Of a stretch of 64,000 nt of DNA, positions 17,407-25,512 are shown piece after piece. The DNA comes from DATCMU01 sp036563245. Its GTDB lineage: Bacteria; Pseudomonadota; Alphaproteobacteria; Rhizobiales; Devosiaceae. The translations under genes and the position numbers were made by a program. The notes beneath the pieces are model-generated. The model searched no databases. It was not told where the DNA came from and saw only the letters and a program-made list of their open reading frames with translations. Every line of letters starts with the position of its first letter. Position 1 is the first letter of the stretch. The stretch lies in assembly GCA_036563245.1 (NCBI GenBank), contig DATCMU010000044.1:41179-105178 (forward strand), given 5' to 3'.

Positions 17407-18174
17407 TCAGCGTGCGGCGGCGATCAGTATGCCGCCCAGCACGTGCCAGGCGCCGAACATGGCGATTCGCGCCATGATCGGTGCGGGCCAGCCGTAGCGT
17501 CGGAACAGGGCTGCCTCGACAAGATTCGCCCCATATATCACCGCGATGACCGCCCAGAGCATGGGCTGGCCGCCGGCTATGCCCGGCAGGTTTCCCAATG
17601 GCTCCAGCAAGGCGGTGATGGCCGCGATGCTCCAGAAGACGACGTGCTCGTGGCGGCCATGCAGCACGACGCGGCCGATCAGCCAGTAGATCACCGAAAG
17701 CGGGATCAGGCGGAACAGGCATTCGAGCACAATGGCGCCGCCGACATTGATCGGAACCGAGATCGGGAAGGACATGGCGAGCGTGGACACGCCGAGCTTG
17801 CGCGCGGCAAAGGCGGAAAACCCGAAATGCTGGTCAAGGAACAAAGTGGCGCTGCCCACCAGAACGCCGGCGACCAGGCTGGCGACAAGTCCGGGCAACA
17901 GGTATCTTCGGGCCAGCGGATCGGGCGTCATGTGGCTGTGAACCGAGAGCCACGCGCCCACCGCGCCGAGCGCCAGAATGGGAGCGACGACGGCGATATT
18001 CCAGGTCTGCGCCTGGGCGGGATGGGGGAAGACAAGTTCGGTGAACTGGACCCAGAGCGTGATGGCCACCGTAATGGCCACCGGCACGGCAAGAAACACG
18101 ACGAGGGAACGAAAGGCGTTCTGATCGAGCGCCGCCAGGCGTCCGTAGTGATCCCTCTCGTGATCCAGGTACAT
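17407..18174 (-). CDS. Uncharacterised multi-pass membrane protein
   Basis: This 255-residue protein has about seven hydrophobic segments and a short basic N-terminus (MYLDHERDHYGR). I do not recognise the family. Two points recall the CPBP/CAAX protease group: ECLFR (ExxxR) near residue 150 and FGAWH (FxxxH) near the end. The first glutamate of the usual EExxxR motif and a second histidine motif are missing, so protease activity is doubtful. It is a single gene convergent with ppsA, and a perfect small hairpin lies in its upstream region. Confidence 0.6.
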   Translation of the reverse strand: MYLDHERDHYGRLAALDQNAFRSLVVFLAVPVAITVAITLWVQFTELVFPHPAQAQTWNIAVVAPILALGAVGAWLSVHSHMTPDPLARRYLLPGLVASLVAGVLVGSATLFLDQHFGFSAFAARKLGVSTLAMSFPISVPINVGGAIVLECLFRLIPLSVIYWLIGRVVLHGRHEHVVFWSIAAITALLEPLGNLPGIAGGQPMLWAVIAVIYGANLVEAALFRRYGWPAPIMARIAMFGAWHVLGGILIAAAR

Positions 18175-18198
18175 TCAGGCCCTCCCCATTCCGGCCCG

Positions 18199-18218
18199 TT
18201 CGGGGTTGCGACCCCGAA
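18199..18218. repeat. Perfect 8-bp stem hairpin upstream of the membrane protein gene
   Basis: TTCGGGGT, a four-base loop and ACCCCGAA form a perfect stem 25 bases upstream of the 18174 start. It has no T-run on either strand, so it is not a clear terminator. It may be a leader structure or an operator. Confidence 0.4.
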
Positions 18219-18288
18219 ACAGATGCAGTTTCCAACAGCTTGCGCTGAGCTGCAAGCGCGTCCGCAGGTCCGGACACAGGATCGGTGT

Positions 18289-18319
18289 TTGCATAAACAT
18301 TAGCGATTGCTTATATAAT
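18289..18319 (+). promoter_or_regulatory. Candidate promoter with overlapping inverted repeat
   Basis: TTGCAT (18289-18294) and TATATA (18312-18317, 17-base spacing; TATAAT overlaps at 18314-18319) form a plausible promoter about 100 bases before the small protein gene. Between them, ATAAACATT (18293-18301) and ATTGCTTAT (18306-18314) form an inverted repeat (7 of 9), the size and AT-richness of ArsR/SmtB-type sites. The region is much richer in AT than its surroundings. Confidence 0.45.
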
Positions 18320-18414
18320 TGGGGAGCCCGAGGGGCAAACGACGAAGCGATCCCGCACAAGATGCGAATCATCAAGGTGTTAGCACGGGTCGCGTGGAAT
18401 CAGGAGTAAGCAAT

Positions 18415-18639
18415 ATGAGTTGGCTGGACAGCGTTTCCCTGCCCATAGTGATCATGGCCGCCTTGACGCTTGGGCTGGCGCCCTTCGTACCGGAGCCGCA
18501 TATTGTGGAAAAGCTGCGCATGCTTGCCGCCGGACAGCTCGTCCGCCCGGTTGACATGTTCGACCTGGTTCTGCACGCCGCCCCGTGGCTGTTGCTGGCC
18601 CTGAAGCTGGTACGCATGGCGACCGCGCAGCAGGCCTGA
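18415..18639 (+). CDS. Small membrane protein (74 residues), type often labelled 'RND transporter'
   Basis: The short protein has one hydrophobic segment near residues 6-22, an amphipathic middle with FVPEPHIVEKLRMLAAG and a second hydrophobic stretch at the C-terminus. Similar small proteins occur widely in proteobacteria, sometimes under the name RND transporter because they lie beside efflux genes; the function is unknown. AGGAG precedes the ATG at 18415, which supports this start over a longer frame. An AT-rich promoter with an inverted repeat lies upstream. No efflux genes are next to it here; the next gene is a GPH symporter 100 bases on. Confidence 0.7.
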   Translation: MSWLDSVSLPIVIMAALTLGLAPFVPEPHIVEKLRMLAAGQLVRPVDMFDLVLHAAPWLLLALKLVRMATAQQA

Positions 18640-18739
18640 AACCGTTGGGGTCTGTTCCAGCCTCCTGACGCTGCTTTACCTTTGGCGCGTGGCATGATCC
18701 CATCCTGCACGGGGTGAACCATCGTGCGGGGGAGTCGTC

Positions 18740-20128
18740 ATGCCGGGGAGATCTGGATCGGAGGTGCGCCTCCCGCTTGCCACCCGGCTGGCTTTTGGCT
18801 TCGGCGATACCGCCGGGGCGGTCTTTGCCGTGCTCTACGGCTTTTTCATGCAGGCATTCCTGCTCGATGTTGCCGGGCTTGCCCCGGTTGCCGTGGGCGC
18901 GATCTTTGCGATCTCGCAGATCTGGGACGCAATTCTCGATCCGGTGGTGGGCGGGCTGTCCGACCAGACCCGTTCGCACTGGGGACGCCGGCGGCCGTGG
19001 CTGTTGTTTGGCGCGCTGCCGTTCGGCCTCGCGTTCTTCTTGCACTGGCTCGTGCCGCCGCTGGGCGGGGCAGGGCTGTTCGCCTACTACCTGATCGTCG
19101 GCCTGCTTCTGAGGACCGGGTTCACGGCGGTCAATGTGCCCTATACCGCGCTCACTCCGGACCTTGCACCCGACTATGACGGTCGCACGCAACTGACCTT
19201 CTATCGCTTCACCTTCTCGATTCTCGGCGGCCTTGTGGCCGTGGTTCTGCATCCGGTGCTGGTGGGGCTTGGCGGCAATGTCTATACCGGCCATGCCTTG
19301 AGCGCGGGCATCTGGATGCTGGTCATCGTCGCTGCCACGTGGACCTGCTTTGCCGGAACGCGGGAAGCCCCGCCACCCGCGCGCAGGGTGGCACCGCTGC
19401 CAGCCGCAAGACGGCTGGCACTGATCGTGGGCAACCGGCCCTATCTGATGGTGACGGCCATCTACCTCCTGTCCTGGCTGGCGTTGCAATTCGTGCAGGT
19501 CAATCTTCTGCTCTATGCGCGGTACTGGCTGGGGGCGGAGGCGCAGTTCACCGGCTTTGTCGCCGTGCTGCAGATCACGGCGGCGGGTTTCCTCGGCGTG
19601 TGGGCCCTGGTCAGTTCGCGCCTTGGCAAGAGTGTCGCCTATGTGGCGGGCGCCGCGCTTTGGACGGTGACGCTATGTGCCTTGTTCTTCGTGCAGCCGG
19701 GTCAGACTGTCGCGGTCTATGCACTGAGCTTTTTCGCGGGCGTGGGCGTCTCGGTCGCCTATCTGGTCCCCTGGAGCATGCTGCCCGACACCATCGAGCA
19801 CAATGAACTGGCGACCGGCGAGCGGCAGGAGGGGGTTTTCTACGGCATGTTCGTCTTTCTGCAGAAGGTGGGGCTCTCGATCGGGCTTGCGCTGTCGGGG
19901 TTCGCGCTCGGGGCTGCGGGCTACGTCACCCCCCGCGTGGTCGACGGTGCGGTGCAAACGGTTATGCAACCCGAGGCGGTGACGCTGACGCTACGCCTGT
20001 TCGTCAGCTTCGTACCGGCGGCCTTTCTTCTCATCAGCGTTCCGGTTGCGCTGGCCTATCCGATCACCCGGACCCGGCACGCCGAAATCCGCGAGGCCCT
20101 TGCGGCAAAGGCTGCGGCAAGGGGTTAG
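18740..20128 (+). CDS. MFS transporter of the GPH (glycoside-pentoside-hexuronide) cation symporter family
   Basis: This 462-residue protein has about 12 membrane segments. The GPH signature is clear: DPVVGGLSDQTRSHWGRRRPW after the second helix and NVPYTALTPDLAPDYDGRT. Members bring sugars or sugar-like compounds into the cell with H+ or Na+; the substrate cannot be told. No sugar catabolic genes are adjacent. GGGAG lies before the ATG at 18740. The last four bases overlap the end of the convergent cfa gene. Confidence 0.88.
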   Translation: MPGRSGSEVRLPLATRLAFGFGDTAGAVFAVLYGFFMQAFLLDVAGLAPVAVGAIFAISQIWDAILDPVVGGLSDQTRSHWGRRRPWLLFGALPFGLAFFLHWLVPPLGGAGLFAYYLIVGLLLRTGFTAVNVPYTALTPDLAPDYDGRTQLTFYRFTFSILGGLVAVVLHPVLVGLGGNVYTGHALSAGIWMLVIVAATWTCFAGTREAPPPARRVAPLPAARRLALIVGNRPYLMVTAIYLLSWLALQFVQVNLLLYARYWLGAEAQFTGFVAVLQITAAGFLGVWALVSSRLGKSVAYVAGAALWTVTLCALFFVQPGQTVAVYALSFFAGVGVSVAYLVPWSMLPDTIEHNELATGERQEGVFYGMFVFLQKVGLSIGLALSGFALGAAGYVTPRVVDGAVQTVMQPEAVTLTLRLFVSFVPAAFLLISVPVALAYPITRTRHAEIREALAAKAAARG

Positions 20129-21240
20129 CGGATCGACTGGTAGCCGCCCCTGACGCCATCCTTGCTGAGCACGATCTGCCAGAGCTGTGTCGAACGGTTT
20201 CGGAATGCGCCGGCGAACGAGAGCAGGTAGTAGCGCCACATGCGGTAAAAGCGTGCGCCATAGTCCGTGGCGATCTCGGGCCAGTGGCGTTCGAAATTGG
20301 CGTGCCACGCCAGAAGGGTCCTGTCGTAGTAGGCTCCGAAATTGTGCCAGTCCTCCATGACGAACAGGCCCTCCATCGCCCGACCGACCTGCTGGATCGA
20401 CGGCAACATGCCGTTGGGGAAGATGTATTTCTCGGCCCAGGGGTCGCCGTGGGTCTGCGAGGCGTTGCCGCCGATGGAGTGCAGGAGGAACAAGCCGTCA
20501 TCGGCCAGAAGGTCCCGTGCCTTGGAGAGATAGGCGCGGTAGTTCTTGTGCCCCACATGCTCGAACATGCCGATCGAAACGATGCGGTCGAATTTTCCGT
20601 CCAGTTCCAGATAGTCCATCAGGCGCGTTTCGACAGGGAGATCGCCACGCGTCTGGTTGGCGTAGTCCGCCTGCTGCCTCGAAACCGTCACGCCGACGCC
20701 CTCTATTCCGTAGCGTTCGGCCGCAAACTTGAGGAACCCACCCCAGCCGGAGCCGATGTCGAGCACCCTTTGTCCCTTCTCAAGGCCGATCTTGCGGCAG
20801 ATGAGGTCAAGCTTGGCTTCCTGCGCGTCGTCGAGGTTGTCTGCGTTCTTCCAGTAGCCGCACGAATAGATCATGCGCTTGTCGAGCATGCGCGAATAGA
20901 GATCGTTGCCGATATCGTAGTGGCGCTCGGCCACTTCCCTGACGCGCATGCGCTGAAGGTTGAGCAGGGTGCCGCGCATGTAGCTGACCATCAGTCCGAA
21001 ATCGATGCGGACATCGCCCTTGGCATCGTGGCGCAGCAGCCGGTAGATGGTCTCGTCGACCGCTTCTGAATCCCACCAGCCGTCCATATAGGCTTCGCCG
21101 AGCGCAAGGGTGCCCTGGGTCATCAGCCGTTCATAGAGGCGCTCATCGTGGATACGGACATCCCAGGGGCGATCGCCCCCGACCTCAATGTCGCAGCGCG
21201 CGAGTATTCCCGATATGAACGCCTTCGACCGCTTGCCCAT
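20125..21240 (-). CDS. cfa: Cyclopropane-fatty-acyl-phospholipid synthase
   Basis: This 371-residue enzyme transfers a methylene group from S-adenosylmethionine to unsaturated acyl chains of membrane phospholipids. The SAM-binding motif LDIGSGWGGFLKFAAE follows FSYSCGYWKN-like sequence (here YSCGYWKNADNLDDAQ), and GMFEHVGHKNYRAY carries conserved active-site residues. The N-terminal domain (about 1-90) with LALGEAYMDGWWDSE is also present, so it is full length. It probably hardens the membrane against acid, dryness or stationary phase. It is a single gene between a symporter and a truncated globin. Confidence 0.94.
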   Translation of the reverse strand: MGKRSKAFISGILARCDIEVGGDRPWDVRIHDERLYERLMTQGTLALGEAYMDGWWDSEAVDETIYRLLRHDAKGDVRIDFGLMVSYMRGTLLNLQRMRVREVAERHYDIGNDLYSRMLDKRMIYSCGYWKNADNLDDAQEAKLDLICRKIGLEKGQRVLDIGSGWGGFLKFAAERYGIEGVGVTVSRQQADYANQTRGDLPVETRLMDYLELDGKFDRIVSIGMFEHVGHKNYRAYLSKARDLLADDGLFLLHSIGGNASQTHGDPWAEKYIFPNGMLPSIQQVGRAMEGLFVMEDWHNFGAYYDRTLLAWHANFERHWPEIATDYGARFYRMWRYYLLSFAGAFRNRSTQLWQIVLSKDGVRGGYQSIR

Positions 21241-21332
21241 CTTATTGATCGTCTGAATGCATGCGCTCGCAAGACTAGAACGGAATGCAAGCCGGGGACA
21301 ATCAGGTCAAGGCCGCAAATTCGGCGGCAATA

Positions 21333-21800
21333 TCAATGGTTATCGACGGTATCGAGTTCCGAACGATGCAGGCGTTCCTGCCGGCCCAGCATGATGCCGT
21401 GATAGGTCGCAATACCCATTTCCATGCTTTGCGCGATGCGTTGTGCGCGCTCGATGAAGTGGTCGGCGGCGGCCGGCGGACACCTGTCCCGCGCAGTCGC
21501 CTGAAACAGATCGAGCCATCTGTCGAAGTGGCGCGCATCCACCGGGAGCTCGAGATGCTTCTGCATGGGCTGTCCGTGGTAGCGGCCGCTCATCAGGGCG
21601 ACCGACGACCAGAAATCGCACATGCGGTCGAGGTGCGGCGCCCAGTCCGCTATGCGGGCATCGAACACGGGGCCAAGCAGTTCGTCGTCGCGAACCCGGG
21701 CATAGAACGCGTGGACGAGATCCCTGATCATGGCATCGTCAATGCCGGTTTGCCGGGAGATTTCGGCGCTCATTGCGGCGCGTCGGGCGGCGGCGTCCAC
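21333..21800 (-). CDS. Group III truncated haemoglobin
   Basis: This 155-residue protein has the short 2-over-2 globin fold of group III, with FYARVRDDELLGPVFDARI, CDFWSSVALMSGRYHGQPMQKH and the proximal-histidine region VDARHFDRWLDLF. Group III members bind O2 and NO and are linked to nitric oxide or low-oxygen defence. I chose the GTG at 21800 because GGAG stands six bases upstream; the first ATG (21773) has no such site. It is divergent from nnrU, and a perfect palindrome in between may be a shared NO-responsive operator. Confidence 0.9.
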   Translation of the reverse strand: MDAAARRAAMSAEISRQTGIDDAMIRDLVHAFYARVRDDELLGPVFDARIADWAPHLDRMCDFWSSVALMSGRYHGQPMQKHLELPVDARHFDRWLDLFQATARDRCPPAAADHFIERAQRIAQSMEMGIATYHGIMLGRQERLHRSELDTVDNH

Positions 21801-21859
21801 GATCGTCTCCGGGTGCGTGTTGAACCTTGGGCATTGCCATAGCAGTTAATTGTAGTATT

Positions 21860-21876
21860 TGAAATTCCGAATTTCA
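21860..21876. promoter_or_regulatory. Perfect 8-1-8 palindrome, candidate NsrR-type operator
   Basis: TGAAATTC-C-GAATTTCA is perfectly symmetric and extends to 9 of 11 pairs if lengthened to 11-1-11. It lies 20 bases before nnrU and about 60 before the globin gene. The 11-1-11 architecture is that of NsrR, the [Fe-S] NO sensor; assigning it to NsrR is inference from form and neighbours. Confidence 0.6.
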
Positions 21877-21895
21877 TGTAGAGCGGGGTTGACCG

Positions 21896-22603
21896 ATGAG
21901 CGCGGCGGAGCAGATTCAGGGTTGGGGGCTGTTCGTGCTTTCATGGGCGGTCTTTCTCGGGTCGCACGCGATTCCTGCGCGGCCGCCGGTGCGCGCGTGG
22001 CTTGTCGGGAAGCTGGGCCGCAAGGTCTATCTCACGCTTTATGCAAGCGTATCGGTGGTCCTGTTCGCATGGGTGATCGTCACGGCGGGGCAGGCGCCCT
22101 ATGTCGAACTCTGGCCCTATGCCGACTGGCAGACCTGGGTCCCCAACATCGTCATGCCGGTCGCCTGTGTTCTCGCCGCATGCGGCATTGGCGCGCCCAA
22201 TCCTTCTCTCGCCGGTCGCGGCGAATTCGATGCCGAACGGCCCGGCATTGCGGGATTGACCCGTCATCCGGTGTTGTTTGCGCTCGGTCTTTGGGCGGCT
22301 GCGCACATGGTGCCAAACGGGGATCTGGCGCATGTCCTGATGTTCGCCGGCTTTGCGGCCCTGGCGGGACTGGGGGTCATGGCGTTCGAGGGGCGCAACC
22401 GGCGCCGCCATAGCGCCGATCAATGGCGCGCACTGACCCGCCACACGTCAGTGTTGCCGTTCGTGGCGCTGGCCAGCGGCAGATGGCGGCCCGATATGCG
22501 CAGGCTCCCGATCTGGCGCGTGCTCATGGGCCTGGTTGTCTGGCAAGGATTGCTGTGGCTGCACCCCCTGGTGATCGGGGTCTCGCCCTTGCCTGCCTGG
22601 TAG
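21896..22603 (+). CDS. nnrU: NnrU family membrane protein
   Basis: This 235-residue inner-membrane protein has about six hydrophobic segments and the family core GLTRHPVLFALGLWAAAHMVPNGD followed by GRNRRRHSADQW. NnrU was named for its place in denitrification loci, where it is controlled by NO regulators; its biochemical role is not settled (it is related to methyltransferase-like membrane proteins). The partner here is a truncated globin rather than nitrite or NO reductase, which suggests NO defence. The start is the ATG at 21896. Confidence 0.87.
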   Translation: MSAAEQIQGWGLFVLSWAVFLGSHAIPARPPVRAWLVGKLGRKVYLTLYASVSVVLFAWVIVTAGQAPYVELWPYADWQTWVPNIVMPVACVLAACGIGAPNPSLAGRGEFDAERPGIAGLTRHPVLFALGLWAAAHMVPNGDLAHVLMFAGFAALAGLGVMAFEGRNRRRHSADQWRALTRHTSVLPFVALASGRWRPDMRRLPIWRVLMGLVVWQGLLWLHPLVIGVSPLPAW

Positions 22604-22615
22604 TCGGACCGCAGC

Positions 22616-22915
22616 TCAGCGGCCCAGCAGGTCCTCCCATTCGGGATGGCGGCGAAATTGCGCCACCGCGTAAGAACAGATCGGAACGATCTTGAAGCCG
22701 TCGCGGCGGGCATCGGCGACCGCGCGCTCGACGAGCTGCTGGGCGACACCCTGACCGCGATATTCTGGCGGCACGAGTGTGTGGTCGATGGCGATCAGGT
22801 CCGGTGCAAGGCGGCGATAGGTCATCTCGGCCAGCGGGCCGCCATCGAGCCGGATGGTGTAGCGCCCATGGCTCTGGGATGCTTCGTGTTCTATGGGATG
22901 GGCGGGCACGCTCAT
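22616..22915 (-). CDS. Small GNAT-like N-acetyltransferase (YidJ/Acetyltransf_CG type)
   Basis: The 99 residues form a minimal acetyltransferase fold with MTYRRLAPDLIAIDHTLVPPEYRGQGVAQQLVERA, which includes the acetyl-CoA loop (RGQGVA), and the usual end KIVPICSYAVAQFRRHPEW. Members are short by nature, so it is not a fragment. The substrate is unknown. It lies twelve bases upstream of a TPR gene on the same strand and converges on nnrU. Confidence 0.88.
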   Translation of the reverse strand: MSVPAHPIEHEASQSHGRYTIRLDGGPLAEMTYRRLAPDLIAIDHTLVPPEYRGQGVAQQLVERAVADARRDGFKIVPICSYAVAQFRRHPEWEDLLGR

Positions 22916-22926
22916 GATCGGGTCCT

Positions 22927-23514
22927 TCAGGTCTGCGTGGCCGGGTCGAGCAGTTCGGGAAACAGCTTGCGCTCCGGCATCAGTGGATAAATCTTGAGCG
23001 CTGCGCCCAGATCGCGCAAGGCCTGCGCGCGATCGTCATGCCGAAGATCGATCAGGATCCGGCCGGACAGCGCCCCGAAGTGCCGGGGTTCGAGTTCCAG
23101 CGTCCTGGCGATGTCGCGCAAGGACGCCTCGTCGTCGCCGAGCATGTATTCCACGGTCGCCCGCTGGTTCCACCCCTCGGCATAGTCTGGCCAGCGCTGC
23201 ACCATCGCGTCGAGCAGGCTCATTGCCCTGTCGAGATCGCCAATGGCCCGCGCGGCAAGGACCTGTGACATCTGGTCGGCCAGTTCGGCGTCGGCCGGTT
23301 CGGTCCAGATCTTCCAGATCTGCTGCTCGACCTTGCGGGCAGCCTCGATATCCGGCGCCGCCCTGAGGGCCACAAACAGCCGGTCGAGCTCCGTCGAGGA
23401 AGAATCGGCACCCCTGGCGTGCAGGTCCGGGAGCGTGGCGGCCAGGATGAACAGGCCCATGAGAATCAGGGGCTTCGTCAGCACAAGCAGGATTCGGGTC
23501 CGATGCAGCATCAT
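22927..23514 (-). CDS. Secreted or membrane-anchored TPR-repeat protein
   Basis: The protein has about 195 residues and begins with a signal peptide or anchor (LVLTKPLILMGLFILAATL). Two to three tetratricopeptide-like helices follow, for example RAMSLLDAMVQRWPDYAEGW and ASLRDIARTLELEPRHFGAL. TPR proteins mediate protein contacts; the partner is unknown and likely periplasmic. I chose the ATG at 23514 (MMLHRTRIL); an alternative ATG is three bases later. It is followed by the small GNAT gene. A strong terminator stands just upstream, so it has its own promoter in a very short space. Confidence 0.75.
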   Translation of the reverse strand: MMLHRTRILLVLTKPLILMGLFILAATLPDLHARGADSSSTELDRLFVALRAAPDIEAARKVEQQIWKIWTEPADAELADQMSQVLAARAIGDLDRAMSLLDAMVQRWPDYAEGWNQRATVEYMLGDDEASLRDIARTLELEPRHFGALSGRILIDLRHDDRAQALRDLGAALKIYPLMPERKLFPELLDPATQT

Positions 23515-23537
23515 TCGCACTCCGCGCGGAAAACGCC

Positions 23538-23573
23538 AAAGGCCGAGGGTGCAAGGATACACCCTCGGCCTTT
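23538..23573 (-). terminator. Intrinsic terminator after the cupredoxin gene
   Basis: The arms AAAGGCCGAGGGTG (23538-23551) and CACCCTCGGCCTTT (23560-23573) pair perfectly over 14 bases around an 8-base loop. On the minus strand the stem is followed by a T-containing stretch, 45 bases after the cupredoxin stop. Confidence 0.8.
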
Positions 23574-23618
23574 GTCCTGTCCCCCTCGCTCGGGGAACCG
23601 CAGGCAAATCGTGTGGCG

Positions 23619-24107
23619 TTACTTCGTCACGTTCAGAAGCGCCCACATACCGGCGACATAGTGGCCGGGAATGTTGCAGTAGACAATGTAGGTGCCGGGC
23701 TTGAGGTCAATGCCAAGCTCACCGGATGCGCCCGGATCGAGTTCGGAGACTTCGCCGAGGTGACCGGCCTTTTCCTCGTCGACGCGATTCTCGTTGTCGA
23801 CATAGGGCAGCTTCTCGTCCGCGCTCTTGAGCGGAGCGACGATCATCTCGTGGATGGTGTCGGTGGAGGCATTGGTCACGATGAAGGTGACGTGGCCGGC
23901 CTCGACGGTCTTGGGGGAAATATCGATACCCATGGTCGCCTTGGACATGTCTCCGCCCATGCCGTAGCCGAGGTCGGTCGGCATGGCCATGTCGGCGCCC
24001 TTGTCCCACAGGGAGACAGTGACGGTGGTTCCGGCAAAAGCAGGAGTTGCCGCCGCGAGAGCAAGGCCGGCAAAGGCTGCGATGAAGGCTTTTCTGGTAA
24101 TTTTCAT
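23619..24107 (-). CDS. Periplasmic cupredoxin (plastocyanin/sulfocyanin-like)
   Basis: The protein has about 162 residues with a signal peptide (ending near TPAFA) and one cupredoxin domain. The type 1 copper ligands are visible: His in TDTIHEMIV, then Cys, His and Met in YCNIPGHYVAGM (C-x4-H-x4-M). It probably carries electrons or copper in the periplasm; the partner is not evident. I chose the ATG at 24107, with AGGAG upstream, over a longer frame with no signal sequence. A copper chaperone gene lies 1.4 kb away. A weak Fnr-like site is upstream. Confidence 0.85.
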   Translation of the reverse strand: MKITRKAFIAAFAGLALAAATPAFAGTTVTVSLWDKGADMAMPTDLGYGMGGDMSKATMGIDISPKTVEAGHVTFIVTNASTDTIHEMIVAPLKSADEKLPYVDNENRVDEEKAGHLGEVSELDPGASGELGIDLKPGTYIVYCNIPGHYVAGMWALLNVTK

Positions 24108-24412
24108 TTTTCTTACTCCTGTGGCCGAGGGTCCCCGCTGGCAACCCGGCCAAAGTCTTTGAAAGGGAAGGGGCTGGCCCCAGCTCCTCCAGACGCCGCC
24201 GTCCGGCGCGCGTTGGGCATGGTTTGCGCCCGCGCTCGCCGTGTCGCTTTGATCCATGTCACACTCAGGCGCGAAAAGTGACGCTTTCTTGCCCCGCGAT
24301 GCATTTGGCGCCCTTGGGTCACGAAACTGTGATCCGCTTGCGCTAGCAGCGCTTGCCTGTAGCGGGCGGCGCTGGCTGTCCGCCCGGTCCACTCATCAAG
24401 CGGAGCTTTCCA
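24108..24412. other. 305-base divergent intergenic region (cupredoxin / metallophosphoesterase)
   Basis: No gene is seen. It must hold both promoters. A site TTGAT-CCAT-GTCAC at 24249-24262 resembles an Fnr/FixK box (8 of 10), too weak to call firmly. A GC-rich inverted repeat, GCTGG-CC-CCAGC, lies near 24173. No clear terminator was found. Confidence 0.5.
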
Positions 24413-25441
24413 ATGTCATATTCCAAGTCTGTGCGGCTGGCGGCCGCCACAGCCATTCTCTTCGCAGGCATGTTGCATGGCCTCCCCGCGCAGGCCCAGG
24501 AGAGTTTCTCCTTCGGCCTGTGGGGCGACATGCCCTATGCCAAGAACGGGGACACCCCGAAAATTCCGGCGCTGATTGCCGACATGAATGCCTCGGATAT
24601 CGCATTCTCCCTGTTTGACGGCGACATCAAGGACGGCAGTTCCAAGTGCACGGATGATGTCTTCTCCGCCGCGCTCGACACCTTCAATTCCTTTGAAAAG
24701 CCGGCCGTCTACATCCCCGGCGACAACGAGTGGACCGATTGCCACCGCACCAATAACGGCGGTTATGACAATCTCGAGCGCCTCGCCTATCTGCGCAAGG
24801 TGATGTTCCCGGCAGCGGATGGCACGCTGGGGAAGACCTCGATGACCGTCGAGCGCCAGGGCAAGCCGGGCGAGCCCTATGTGGAGAACGTGCGCTTCAT
24901 GCACGGGGGCGTGATGTTCGTGGGGCTCAATATTCCCGGATCGAACAACAACTACGTGGCAAACGATGCCTCGTGCACCAAGAAGAGCGAGCGCACGCCC
25001 GAGCAGTGCAAGGCCGACAACGAGGAGTACCTGGCCCGTGACGCCGCCAACATCGATTGGATGCGCGGCGCGTTCGCAAAGGCGCGTGAGGCCAAGGCGG
25101 CCGGTGTGATGCTGGTGCTGCAGGCCGACGTCGGCTTCGATATTCCCGAGACCGAAGATATCGACGAGAGCCGTACCGAGGATCATTCGGGCTACTTCAA
25201 GTTCCTCGACGCGCTGATCGAGGAGACACAGGCGTTCAACGGCCAGGTCGTCCTGGTGCATGGCGACACACACTACTTCAAGATCGACAAGCCACTGATC
25301 GACGCGACTCACCTTTTGCCCAACTTCACCCGCGTCCAGACTTTTGGCAGCCCGAACGTCCATTGGTTGCGGGTGACGGTCGATACATCTTCGCGCGACG
25401 TGTTCAGCTTCCATCCCATGATCGTGGAAGCCAACAAGTAG
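24413..25441 (+). CDS. Secreted calcineurin-like metallophosphoesterase
   Basis: The protein has about 342 residues and a signal peptide ending near LPAQAQ. The metallophosphoesterase motifs appear in order: FGLWGDMPY, SLFDGDIKDG, YIPGDNEWTDCH and, near the C-terminus, VLVHGDTHYFKID, giving the usual Asp, Asn and His metal ligands. The natural substrate is unknown; it probably works in the periplasm. CGGAG precedes the ATG at 24413. A strong terminator follows, so this is a single-gene unit. Confidence 0.86.
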   Translation: MSYSKSVRLAAATAILFAGMLHGLPAQAQESFSFGLWGDMPYAKNGDTPKIPALIADMNASDIAFSLFDGDIKDGSSKCTDDVFSAALDTFNSFEKPAVYIPGDNEWTDCHRTNNGGYDNLERLAYLRKVMFPAADGTLGKTSMTVERQGKPGEPYVENVRFMHGGVMFVGLNIPGSNNNYVANDASCTKKSERTPEQCKADNEEYLARDAANIDWMRGAFAKAREAKAAGVMLVLQADVGFDIPETEDIDESRTEDHSGYFKFLDALIEETQAFNGQVVLVHGDTHYFKIDKPLIDATHLLPNFTRVQTFGSPNVHWLRVTVDTSSRDVFSFHPMIVEANK

Positions 25442-25460
25442 TCGGCCAGGAGCGATTTCA

Positions 25461-25503
25461 GGTCGCCGCGAAAGCCAGTGGCAATCGCGGCGGCCCTTTT
25501 TTT
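25461..25503 (+). terminator. Intrinsic terminator after the metallophosphoesterase gene
   Basis: The arms GGTCGCCGCGA (25461-25471) and TCGCGGCGGCC (25485-25495) pair over 11 bases with one G-U. Seven Ts follow on the plus strand (25497-25503). It ends rightward transcription 20 bases after the stop. Confidence 0.88.
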
Positions 25504-25512
25504 ACGACGGCT

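Noticed and set aside
24249..24262. A second possible Fnr box (TTGAT-CCAT-GTCAC)
   Set aside because: It matches only 8 of 10 positions, so it is noted in the intergenic entry but not called as a site.
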